From the NCBI RefSeq assembly GCF_000969835.1, contig NZ_KQ033912.1, forward strand, positions 248,001-312,000: a stretch of DNA of 64,000 nucleotides. The letters run 5' to 3'. Both the position numbers and the translations under genes were made by a program. Numbering within the stretch: position 1 is the first letter of the stretch; each line of letters opens with the position of its first letter. Shown in pieces: positions 32,495-43,408 of this stretch. Origin of the DNA: Parabacteroides goldsteinii DSM 19448 = WAL 12034 (GTDB lineage Bacteria; Bacteroidota; Bacteroidia; Bacteroidales; Tannerellaceae). The notes below the pieces were generated by a model that ran no database searches, was not told the origin of the DNA, and was given only the letters and a program-made list of their open reading frames with translations.

Positions 32495-34361
32495 GGTCAG
32501 ATAATAAATAAACACGATCTTCGGCAACAACCGAATTTATCATTTTTTCTTCCAAAGCCTTATTTTCCGGCGATATTTCACCTTTCAGATACAGTTCCAT
32601 CATTAATTTCCCGATAGGAACCCCAAACGCCGCACCAAAGCCGCCATTCTGCACATAAACGCAAATTGCCACTTTCGGATTCTTATAAGGAGCAAAACCG
32701 ATAAACGCAGAGTGATCTTTTCCGTGAGGATTTTCTGCCGTTCCTGTCTTACCGCAAACCTCGATTCCGGGAATAGCAGCCGCCCAACAGGTTCCGCCCA
32801 ATACGGCGTTGCGCATACCTTCCGCTACTATGTCATAATATTTAGAATCGATAGTCGGATAACGTTTTTGTGTATAAAGCGAATCCAACGGGGTATCCTG
32901 TACTTCTTTAACCACATGAGGTGTGATAAAATAACCCCGGTTGGCGATCGTTGCCGCCAGGTTACATATCTGCAACGGCGTTGCGGATATTTCTCCCTGC
33001 CCTATCGCAATAGAGATGATCGTGCTGGAGTTCCAGCGCCTGTGCAGTTTATCGTACACTTTACTGTTCGGTATGTATCCTCTTTTTTCACCAGGCAGGT
33101 CAATCCCCAAAGGATAGCCATACCCCATCGACACCAAATGATTCTTCCAGACCTCAAAGCCTTCCTGAACAGTGGGATACCGGCGACGGTTATCCAGCAT
33201 ATCATGCAATCCCCAGCAAAAAAAGGAGTTACACGAGGTAGCCAAAGCCGGAACAAGACTTAAAGGAGAAGCATGCCCGTGACAGGCGGGTTTCCGCTTG
33301 ATCGAATAAGTATATCCATGGGCACAAGTATACATCGTTGAAGGAGTGATAACCCCTTCCTGAAGAAAAATCAGCCCTTGTGTAGGTTTAAAGGTTGAAC
33401 CGGGAGGATAAAAACCGGTTATGGAACGGTCGATAAGCGGTGTCTGAGGATTTTCCTCCAACATCCTGTGATTCTTTCCACGCTGGCGTCCGACCAATAA
33501 ACTCGGATCATAATTGGGGGAAGTGACCAGGCAGAGGACCTCACCGGTTTCCGGCTCAATCATAACGATACTACCCACTTTATTCTTCATCAGCTTTTCG
33601 CCATAAGCCTGTAAGTTAATATCCAGCGAAAGCTTCAGGTTCTTCCCGGAAACTGGAGCTACATCACTCGCACCGTCATCATACTTACCCTTGATACGGC
33701 CGTGCACATCTCGCAAAAGAATCTCCACTCCCTTCTCCCCGCGCAGTTGCTTTTCATAGGAACGTTCAACACCTGCACGTCCGGAATCATCCCCCTGCAC
33801 ATAATAGTCATCTGCCTCTATATCTTTCCGGTTTACCTGGCCGATATTTCCCAGTACATGCGCCGCATAAGGATATTCATATTGCCGGATCGTACGGTTC
33901 TGGATATAGAAACCGGGGAACTTATAAAGTTTTTCCTGTAAGATACCGCATTCCTGTGCCGAAAGATGATTCATAAAAACCTGTGGGACATACGACGAGT
34001 ATCCCGGATTCAACCGCCGATTCTTTATTTCGGCGATCCGTTTTTCAAACTGTTCTTTTGTAATACTCAGGATATTACAGAAATCCAACGTATCGAACGG
34101 TTGGATTTCCCGCATGATAAGCATCACATCGTAAGCCGGCTGGTTATAAACCAGTAGATTGTCATTACGGTCATAAATCATTCCGCGGGAAGGCAACAGG
34201 GTCTTTTTCAAGAACGCATTGCTGTCTGCCCATGCTTTATAATCGTTCTCAACCACCTGGAGGTAGAATAAACGGATGATAAAGACGAGAACCAGCAGAA
34301 CCACAGCGCCTATTATCACATAACGCCTGTTCTCAAGTGTATACTTCGTATTAGTCTCCAC
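32475..34361 (-). CDS. mrdA: Penicillin-binding protein 2 (transpeptidase)
   Basis: The 628-residue class B PBP cross-links peptidoglycan during rod elongation. It has one N-terminal membrane helix (residues 13-32, VIIGAVVLLVLVFIIRLFYL), a dimerisation/pedestal domain and a transpeptidase domain. The active-site motifs are S-T-F-K ('PPGSTFKPTQ' near 320), S-C-N ('ATSCNSFF') and K-T-G ('VCGKTGTAENP' near 536). It overlaps mreD by eleven bases upstream and rodA downstream, consistent with a single operon. Confidence 0.95.
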   Translation of the reverse strand: METNTKYTLENRRYVIIGAVVLLVLVFIIRLFYLQVVENDYKAWADSNAFLKKTLLPSRGMIYDRNDNLLVYNQPAYDVMLIMREIQPFDTLDFCNILSITKEQFEKRIAEIKNRRLNPGYSSYVPQVFMNHLSAQECGILQEKLYKFPGFYIQNRTIRQYEYPYAAHVLGNIGQVNRKDIEADDYYVQGDDSGRAGVERSYEKQLRGEKGVEILLRDVHGRIKGKYDDGASDVAPVSGKNLKLSLDINLQAYGEKLMKNKVGSIVMIEPETGEVLCLVTSPNYDPSLLVGRQRGKNHRMLEENPQTPLIDRSITGFYPPGSTFKPTQGLIFLQEGVITPSTMYTCAHGYTYSIKRKPACHGHASPLSLVPALATSCNSFFCWGLHDMLDNRRRYPTVQEGFEVWKNHLVSMGYGYPLGIDLPGEKRGYIPNSKVYDKLHRRWNSSTIISIAIGQGEISATPLQICNLAATIANRGYFITPHVVKEVQDTPLDSLYTQKRYPTIDSKYYDIVAEGMRNAVLGGTCWAAAIPGIEVCGKTGTAENPHGKDHSAFIGFAPYKNPKVAICVYVQNGGFGAAFGVPIGKLMMELYLKGEISPENKALEEKMINSVVAEDRVYLLSDRGLQEN

Positions 34362-34866
34362 TCTTTTGTGTCTCTATATTGAATGCTTCTATTGTACAAA
34401 TTAATAATGTAGTCGTTACCACACTCGCCCCGATACGGATGGCAAGGAATAACGGATCGAACAGCGTCAACGATTCGATCAGGAATAAAGTGACATGTTG
34501 AATCACCACAAATGAAAGCACATACCGGAAGAAGCCACCATAACCAAAGGTCTTATAGGAAGGATAAATCCCCTCGGGCAAGTCCTTCCCCATAAAAAAA
34601 CGTATCAGCGGTTCACGGATAAATCCGGCCAGCGTACAGGCTGCCGCATGCATTCCGGGGGTATTTGAAAACATATCGATCACCAGGCCGATAAGGAAAG
34701 AGAAAAGAACGACCAGGTCGCGCGACGTACCCACCGGCATCTTTATAATAAAATAAAGATACAGGAACGGCGTTGCAATCCGCAGGAAATGGATATTATT
34801 CAGGATCAAAGCCTGAATTAATACCAGTACAACGAAATAAACCAATCCCCGTAATAAATTAATCAT
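34351..34866 (-). CDS. mreD: Rod-shape-determining protein MreD
   Basis: A 171-residue integral membrane protein with five or six predicted helices, matching the Bacteroidetes MreD form (LRGLVYFVVLVLIQALILNNIHF, 'GLVIDMFSNTPGMHAAACTLAGFIRE'). MreD links MreC to the elongation complex. It overlaps mreC by eight bases and mrdA by eleven. Confidence 0.9.
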   Translation of the reverse strand: MINLLRGLVYFVVLVLIQALILNNIHFLRIATPFLYLYFIIKMPVGTSRDLVVLFSFLIGLVIDMFSNTPGMHAAACTLAGFIREPLIRFFMGKDLPEGIYPSYKTFGYGGFFRYVLSFVVIQHVTLFLIESLTLFDPLFLAIRIGASVVTTTLLICTIEAFNIETQKSGD

Positions 34867-35713
34867 TTCTTCTCGCCTCTTGTTCTACTCTTCTTTGTTC
34901 TGCCTGATTATAATTCTTGATGATACGGACATTGTTCAGTGCCTGAAAGTCCGTAGCCAATTCCACCTCCAGTGAAAAAAAGTTGTCATCATGCTGTTTT
35001 TCAAAATCTGCCACCGTACCGACAATCAGCCCTGCCGGAAACACGCTCGAATAACCGCTTGTCACGATCGTATCTCCCTTCTGGAACTCCACATGACGCG
35101 GCAATTCTTCCAGATTGGCAAAACGGATATCACGCCCTTTCCAACTCAAAGCCCCGAAATAAGTACTTCCCAACACTTTGCAGCTCAACCGCGATTTCGG
35201 ATTAAGCAAAGGTATGATCACAGAGAAATGATCGTTCACCGTCGAAACAATTCCTACAACTCCTCTTTCGGAAACAACTCCCATATCAGGTGCTATTCCG
35301 TCTTTACTTCCTTTGTTTACAGTGATATAATTCGAAAGATGGCTGACACTGTTATTCACCACCCCGGCCAGAATAAAACTATATGCAAACTGCTCGGTCG
35401 AATCAGGAGCAAACCCGGCAAAAGCAACCGTATCCGCCACCATCATATCCAAACGGTCCTGCAACTCCAGCAATTCCATCTCCAGTTGCCCGTTCCTTTC
35501 CAGCAATTCCTTGTTAATCTCATGCAGGTTCAGATACGATGTTACATAACCGGAAACGGACGCAATATGTCCTGTCAATACGTTTGCCGAACTGAAGATG
35601 ATATTCCGCTGATATGCATTATTACGATAAATCAGCATCAGCGAAACAATCTCAAGCAAAACGAACAGGAACCAATGCCTCTTTCTTACCAGGAAGTCCA
35701 GCAGTTTACGCAT
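34859..35713 (-). CDS. mreC: Rod-shape-determining protein MreC
   Basis: I use ATG 35713 ('MRKLLDFLVRKRHWFLFVLLEIVSL'); the longer frame begins inside an interspersed repeat. A cytoplasmic start is followed by one membrane helix, a periplasmic coiled coil ('NKELLERNGQLEMELLELQDRLDMM') and the MreC beta domain ('VNNSVSHLSNYITVNKGSKDGIAPDMGVVSERGVVGIV'). MreC organises the periplasmic side of the elongation machinery. Confidence 0.93.
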   Translation of the reverse strand: MRKLLDFLVRKRHWFLFVLLEIVSLMLIYRNNAYQRNIIFSSANVLTGHIASVSGYVTSYLNLHEINKELLERNGQLEMELLELQDRLDMMVADTVAFAGFAPDSTEQFAYSFILAGVVNNSVSHLSNYITVNKGSKDGIAPDMGVVSERGVVGIVSTVNDHFSVIIPLLNPKSRLSCKVLGSTYFGALSWKGRDIRFANLEELPRHVEFQKGDTIVTSGYSSVFPAGLIVGTVADFEKQHDDNFFSLEVELATDFQALNNVRIIKNYNQAEQRRVEQEARRND

Positions 35714-35715
35714 AA

Positions 35716-35822
35716 ATAATAATGTGCCAATTTGATAATGTGCCAATATGCCAATTAATCAATACACCGACGAATGTGTCTTTTATTGGCACATTGGCAT
35801 ATTGAATAACTGGCACATTATT
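35716..35822. repeat. Interspersed palindrome, TGTGCCAAT family, copy 1
   Basis: Left arm AATAATGTGCCAATTTGATA... is mirrored by ...TATTGAATAACTGGCACATTATT across a 20-base loop. It fills almost the whole mreC-mreB gap and could fold in RNA on both strands. Related copies occur at 36850-36940 and 51391-51468. Confidence 0.85.
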
Positions 35823-35826
35823 CCCC

Positions 35827-36846
35827 TTATCGAATAAGGAAATTAAATTTATCTATATTCTTTAATGCTACACCTGTACCTATTGCAACCGCATGCAACG
35901 GATCTTCTGCAATATGGAACGGGATATTGATCTTATCCGTCAGACGTTTGTCAAGCCCGCGCATCAAAGCACCGCCACCTGCCAGGTAGATACCGTTACG
36001 TACGATATCGGCATACAGTTCGGGAGGAGTCTGCTCGAGTGCACTCAGAATAGCTGCCTCCATCTTGGAGATCGATTTCTCCAGGCAATGTGCGATTTCC
36101 TGATAAGAAACGGGAACTTCCATCGGAAGAGCCGTCATCTGGTTCGGACCATGTACGATATAATCTTCAGGAGGATTATCCAGGAACGTCAGGGCTGAAC
36201 CGACATTGATCTTGATCAGTTCGGCAGTACGTTCACCCACCTTCACATTGTGCTGGCGGCGCATATATTCCATAATATCAGCCGTCAGGTCATCTCCTGC
36301 AATACGGATCGATTTATTGGAAACGATACCGCCCAGCGAGATAACAGCGATCTCGGTCGTACCACCGCCTATATCCACGATCATATTGCCTTCAGGTGCT
36401 TCTACATCGATACCGATACCGATTGCAGCAGCCATAGGTTCATAAATCATGTAGACGTCGCGTCCGCCGGCATGCTCGGCAGAGTCGCGTACGGCACGGA
36501 TCTCCACTTCAGTACTGCCCGAAGGAATACAAACCACGATGCGCAGCGAAGGGGAGAACCAGCGGTGTTTCGGATTTATCATTTTAATCATGCCGCGTAT
36601 CATTTGCTCGGCAGCAAAGAAGTCGGCAATCACGCCATCGCGGAGCGGACGGATCGTACGAATATTCTCGTGCGTCTTTCCGTGCATCTGGCGTGCCTTT
36701 TCTCCGACCGCCAATACTTTGTCGGTACGCCGGTCGAGGGCAACTACCGATGGCTGATCCACTACGACCTTACCACCACTGATGATGATGGTATTCGCAG
36801 TACCCAGGTCCATCGCTATTTCTTGTGTGAAAGAAAATAATCCCAT
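35827..36846 (-). CDS. mreB: Actin-like MreB
   Basis: The 339-residue protein is a standard MreB, which forms membrane-associated filaments guiding cell-wall synthesis. The N-terminal 'MGLFSFTQEIAMDLGTANTIII' gives the first phosphate-binding loop, 'VDIGGGTTEIAVISLGGIV' the second near residue 158, and 'LAGGGALMRGLDKRL' the adenosine motif near 292. It is the first gene of the elongation operon; repeats lie on both sides of it. Confidence 0.96.
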   Translation of the reverse strand: MGLFSFTQEIAMDLGTANTIIISGGKVVVDQPSVVALDRRTDKVLAVGEKARQMHGKTHENIRTIRPLRDGVIADFFAAEQMIRGMIKMINPKHRWFSPSLRIVVCIPSGSTEVEIRAVRDSAEHAGGRDVYMIYEPMAAAIGIGIDVEAPEGNMIVDIGGGTTEIAVISLGGIVSNKSIRIAGDDLTADIMEYMRRQHNVKVGERTAELIKINVGSALTFLDNPPEDYIVHGPNQMTALPMEVPVSYQEIAHCLEKSISKMEAAILSALEQTPPELYADIVRNGIYLAGGGALMRGLDKRLTDKINIPFHIAEDPLHAVAIGTGVALKNIDKFNFLIR

Positions 36847-36849
36847 AAA

Positions 36850-36940
36850 AATAATGTGTTAATTTGCCAATGTGCTAATGTGCCAATGAAAAGTGCTTAT
36901 AATTGGCACATTGGCATATTGTCTTATTGGCATATTATTA
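36850..36940. repeat. Interspersed palindrome, TGTGCCAAT family, copy 2
   Basis: AATTTGCCAATGTGCTAATGTGCCAATG faces ATTGGCACATTGGCATATTGTCTTATTGGCATATT. The right end reaches the purH stop codon. Confidence 0.85.
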
Positions 36941-38461
36941 ATGTTTGAAATGACGGACACCCGTCTTAACCATAGCCAAGCCATGCTCGTTGCAATAATC
37001 AACAGACAGCTTGTCATTTACAGAACCACCCGGCTGAATAACAGCAGTAATACCTGCTTTATCAGCTATTTCAACACAGTCAGGGAAAGGGAAAAATGCA
37101 TCAGAAGCCATAACGGCACCTTTCAAATCGAATTTGAAAGCGTTTGCCTTTTCAATGGCCTGTTTCAAAGAATCCACGCGAGATGTCTGACCGATACCGC
37201 TTGCGCAAAGTTGTTTGTTCTTTACCAAAGTGATAGCGTTCGATTTGCTGTGCTTCACCAGTTTATTAGCGAACAACAGGTCCTCTGTTTCCTGTGCGGA
37301 AGGTTGTTTGTCAGTCATCGGTTCCAGATCTGCGGCAGTCTGGATACTCAGGTCTTTTTCCTGCATCAATGCACCATTTAACAGTGAACGGAATTGCATC
37401 GGACAAGTCTTTGCATCCTTGCGGACCAGGATGATGCGGTTTTTCTTCTGCATCAACACTTCCAAAGCGTCTTTTGTATATTCCGGGGCGATGATTACTT
37501 CGAAGAAAATCTTGTTGATCTCTTCGGCTACTTCTTTATCGATTGCGCTGTTGGTAATCAGGATACCGCCGAATGCAGAAACCGGGTCTCCGGCCAGTGC
37601 CTCTTTCCATGCTTCAAGCACAGTCGGACGGGATGCGATACCACAGGCATTATTATGTTTCAGGATAGCGAATGTCAGTTCATCGAACTCGTCGATCAGG
37701 CTAACGGCAGCATCGATATCCAACAGGTTGTTGTAGGAGATCTCTTTACCATGGATCTGGTCGAACATATCGTTGAACTTGCCATAATATTTAGCAGCCT
37801 GGTGAGGATTTTCACCATAACGCAAGTGCATCGGCTGGTCTACGGCAGCACGGAAATGCGAACCCTCGCCTCCGTCGAAATAATTGAAAATAGCAGAGTC
37901 ATAGCCGGATGAAACAGCAAATGCTTCTTTGGCGAACCATTTACGGTCTTCCAGGGAAGTTTCTGCACCCTTTTCATTCAACACCTGCATCAACGGCTGA
38001 TACTGTGCTTTGGATGCTACGATCACTACATCTTTAAAGTTTTTTGCAGCGGCACGGATCAATGAGATACCGCCTATATCTATCTTTTCGATAATTGCCT
38101 GTTCTTCTGCGCCTGAAGCTACTGTTTCTTCAAACGGATAGAGGTCTACAATCACCAGGTCGATTTCAGGAATTTCGTATTCTGCAATCTGCGCTTTATC
38201 GCCTTCGTTATCTCTGCGGTTGAGGATACCTCCAAAAACTTTCGGGTGAAGAGTCTTAACACGTCCTCCCAGGATAGAAGGATAACCGGTCAGGTCTTCC
38301 ACTGCATCGCAAGGGATGTTTAATGATTCGATAAATGTCTGAGTTCCACCTGTTGACACGAAGGTTACGCCTTCGCTATGAAGTTTCTTTAATATTTCAT
38401 CCAGTCCCTCTTTATGGTATACAGAGACCAATGCACGCTTGATACGTTTTGTTGCAGCCAT
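36938..38461 (-). CDS. purH: Bifunctional AICAR formyltransferase/IMP cyclohydrolase PurH
   Basis: PurH catalyses the last two steps to IMP. The 507-residue protein has the N-terminal cyclohydrolase domain ('KRALVSVYHKEGLDEILKKL', 'TGYPSILGGRVKTLHPKVFGGIL') and the C-terminal formyltransferase domain ('RYGENPHQAAKYY', 'LKHNNACGIA' with the catalytic Lys-His, and 'ASDAFFPFPDCVEIADKAGITAVIQPGGSVND'). A TACTTTTG -7 box on the minus strand at 38494-38501 lies 33 bases upstream. Confidence 0.96.
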   Translation of the reverse strand: MAATKRIKRALVSVYHKEGLDEILKKLHSEGVTFVSTGGTQTFIESLNIPCDAVEDLTGYPSILGGRVKTLHPKVFGGILNRRDNEGDKAQIAEYEIPEIDLVIVDLYPFEETVASGAEEQAIIEKIDIGGISLIRAAAKNFKDVVIVASKAQYQPLMQVLNEKGAETSLEDRKWFAKEAFAVSSGYDSAIFNYFDGGEGSHFRAAVDQPMHLRYGENPHQAAKYYGKFNDMFDQIHGKEISYNNLLDIDAAVSLIDEFDELTFAILKHNNACGIASRPTVLEAWKEALAGDPVSAFGGILITNSAIDKEVAEEINKIFFEVIIAPEYTKDALEVLMQKKNRIILVRKDAKTCPMQFRSLLNGALMQEKDLSIQTAADLEPMTDKQPSAQETEDLLFANKLVKHSKSNAITLVKNKQLCASGIGQTSRVDSLKQAIEKANAFKFDLKGAVMASDAFFPFPDCVEIADKAGITAVIQPGGSVNDKLSVDYCNEHGLAMVKTGVRHFKH

Positions 38462-38493
38462 CTTTGTTCGGTTTATTTTAATGTTTTAGAGCA

Positions 38494-38501
38494 CAAAAGT
38501 A
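38494..38501 (-). promoter_or_regulatory. -7 promoter element of purH
   Basis: TACTTTTG on the minus strand, TAnnTTTG type, 33 bases before the start. Confidence 0.6.
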
Positions 38502-38555
38502 GATAATTATTTTCAATAAGCACATAGGATAAGTAAATTTCTTTCCATAACAAAA

Positions 38556-38600
38556 GCGGGGATTTTTCATGCTATCCTGTTGATAGTGAAAAGTCCCCGC
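38556..38600 (-). terminator. Terminator after the HU gene
   Basis: GCGGGGACTTTTC and GAAAAATCCCCGC pair into a long stem on the minus strand, followed by a short U-run, just downstream of the HU stop codon. Confidence 0.75.
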
Positions 38601-38629
38601 CATAAATAACGGAACGAAAGCGATCCGTG

Positions 38630-38908
38630 TTAACGTTTATTCATTGCTCTCAACAAATTCTTACCAACCTTAAACCTGACGCTGGTACGGGGAGCGATCG
38701 GACAACTCTCTCCGGTACAGGGATTACGGCCTGCACGAAAACTCTGTTTCCAGGGACGGAAAGTGCCGAAGCCTTGCAGGACAATATCGTTCCCGTCACT
38801 CAGTCCCTCTTCCATCACCTCCATCAGAACCTCCACCATCTGCCGCGCAACCACCTCGGTACATCCGACCCGGGATGCCATTGATTTTATTAAGTCTGTT
38901 TTATTCAT
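38630..38908 (-). CDS. HU-family DNA-binding protein
   Basis: A 92-residue histone-like protein with the HU fold: helical start 'NKTDLIKSMASRVGCTEVVARQMVEVLMEVMEEGL' then the beta-arm region 'DIVLQGFGTFRPWKQSFRAGRNPCTGE-' with the conserved 'GFGTF' and 'GRNP', ending 'PRTSVRFKVGKNLL'. It bends and compacts DNA. It is monocistronic with a good terminator. Which of several Bacteroidales HU paralogues it is cannot be told. Confidence 0.92.
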   Translation of the reverse strand: MNKTDLIKSMASRVGCTEVVARQMVEVLMEVMEEGLSDGNDIVLQGFGTFRPWKQSFRAGRNPCTGESCPIAPRTSVRFKVGKNLLRAMNKR

Positions 38909-38973
38909 AATTATTAGGTTGTTTCTGTTATTATCAAAATAGAACTATCCAATTATAGACTGATTGTTACTGG

Positions 38974-39020
38974 CTCCCCTCTTGAGAGACTGTTTAAAAA
39001 CTAGTCTCTCGAGAGGGGAG
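38974..39020. repeat. Perfect-type palindrome at the edge of the decayed locus
   Basis: CTCCCCTCTTGAGAGAC and GTCTCTCGAGAGGGGAG form an 18-bp stem (one T-G mismatch) around an A/T-rich loop. It marks the left boundary of the pseudogene region and could terminate transcription. Confidence 0.75.
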
Positions 39021-39029
39021 AGAGACACT

Positions 39030-40650
39030 TTCGTCGCTGATAATCAACTCTAACATAACCTGGCGGTTGATGGCGGCGCGGGGTAGGTTTTTACGTCTTC
39101 ACGGTCGAGGTAATGGCCGGCGGGTAGTAACGAGCTACGCGGTACATCTCCGACAGGGTGAGCCGGGCGGGATGCGAATATAAGAGGCGGGCGGCTTCGG
39201 CGTCGCTAACCGGAGCCGATTCTTAACTGAGGCGCAGTTCCACGCGGCGCAGGTAGGGGAAGATGTCGCGCAGCAGTTCGCCGTAGACGCGGCCGTCTTC
39301 CAGTTGCATCAGGTAGGTTTCGCAGCCTTCGAAGATGCCGTAGTTGTCGATGATGAAACAGACTGCTTCCGCATAGGGTTTGCCGGAAACAGAGACCATG
39401 CGGCGCAGTTCCTCCAGTCTTCCGCCACGCTGCCACAGATCACCGGGCAGTCTTCCGACAGGTAACGGCGGCTGATGTAGGTGCGGAACTCTTCGGCACG
39501 CTGGCGCGACAATGTCTCGTTATGCTGGTAGGAGCCTTCGGGCGAGGCGTAGCTGGCGACCAGCACCTGACGAAACTGCGAAATACCGGATTCATCTTCG
39601 GGGATCAGGAAACGGATTTCCTTGTTATAGCGGTTGTAGATCGCGGCAGTGGGTTCGCCGGCTATCTTCACACAGGGCGGGACGAGAGCTAGGTCAGCGG
39701 TCAGCACCTCGTCGGTAAGCACCTCTCCCCGACAACAGTCGCGGCTGATCTGGCGGAGCGACAGCCCGGCGTTGCGCATCCAGGAGGTGTAAGGCACGCG
39801 GACGGTATAGTCAATTTCGTGGAGGCTTCCTTTTTTCAGGGACACAATGCGGCGGTAACAGTCGCTGCCGAGGATACGGACCGATGACCGCCAGGGCGCG
39901 GGCATCGTAACGGGCACGGCGGCGGCCGCTTACTACGATAGCCGGAAGCGTCAGCGAATACCCATCGGCTTCGAGGCGGGGTTCAAGGACCAGGCTGCGC
40001 GACGAGGGGACACGGATATCTTCAAGCACGAATTGCAGGTGCAGCAAGACAGTGTCGTCGCCTACCTCCACCTCACGGAAAGTAATACGGAGGGGCGGTA
40101 CTCCTTCCCCACCCTCTGCGAGGGTACAGGCTGGAAGGGTGGCGGAATGTTCCGAGCACTTCCGTACAGTGGTAGCAGACGTATTTTTCATATTGTATAT
40201 AGGCGTAGCCAGCACCGACAAACGCTTCCCCCCCCAATGGCAGCCGATCACCCAATGGTAACCCCAGGTCAGTCCGCCGCCGTAGAGTTCGCCCCGGTAG
40301 TTTTTCTCTTCCATCCCCGGGATAAACGGGATATTTCCGATATTGAAATGGCCGTAGTGGCCGTGAAGGCCGAAGAAGTGGCCCTCATACGTCTGGCAGG
40401 GCCAGTAGCGCAGTTCGGGTTGTACAAGGTAATGTTTGAGCGACATATCGTTTTTGAACTCCCAGGCATCGTAAGCACACCAAAGGTCAAAACTCATTTT
40501 CCTGCCCAAACGGAACTCGAATCCCATATTCGGGGTGCTCGTTCCCAAATAGAGAAGGTTACTTTTCAATGACACATGTTGTCCGTGAAGAGGAATGAAT
40601 ACCATATGCAAACACATGAGTATCAGTATATAAAAGAGTCTCTTTTCCAT
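39030..40650 (-). pseudogene. Decayed fimbria-type gene(s): DUF3575 plus DUF3868 remnants
   Basis: The first frame (from ATG 40650) has a signal peptide and a DUF3575 segment (SLKSNLLYLGTSTPNMGFEF, WCAYDAWEFKND, LRYWPCQTYEGHFFGLHGHYG). At the G8 tract on the coding strand (40228-40235) the frame changes: the expected continuation 'EAFVGAGYAYIQYEKYVC' is in the next frame. DUF3868-like pieces follow (LVLEPRLEADGYSLTLP, then VRVPYTSWMRNAGLSL and an OmpA-like 'ASPEGSYQHNETLSRQRAEE') in shifted frames. A further shift lies near 39,420, a TAA stop at 39223-39225 is in frame, and 'LTLSEMYRVARYY' continues beyond it. At least five lesions make it dead. Such genes assist fimbrial assembly in Bacteroidales. 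Confidence 0.75.
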
Positions 40651-40696
40651 CGTTTATCTTTCTTTATCCTATAGACCTTATTTACGAAATAAGGGT

Positions 40697-43351
<2,655 letters not shown>

Positions 43352-43408
43352 TAACTTTTCTCCTCTGGAGAGGGGGCAGGGGGTGTGTATTAGATATATT
43401 ATATAGAG

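Noticed and set aside
36250..36840. Frame antisense to mreB
   Set aside because: Reverse shadow of a conserved gene with no start signals.
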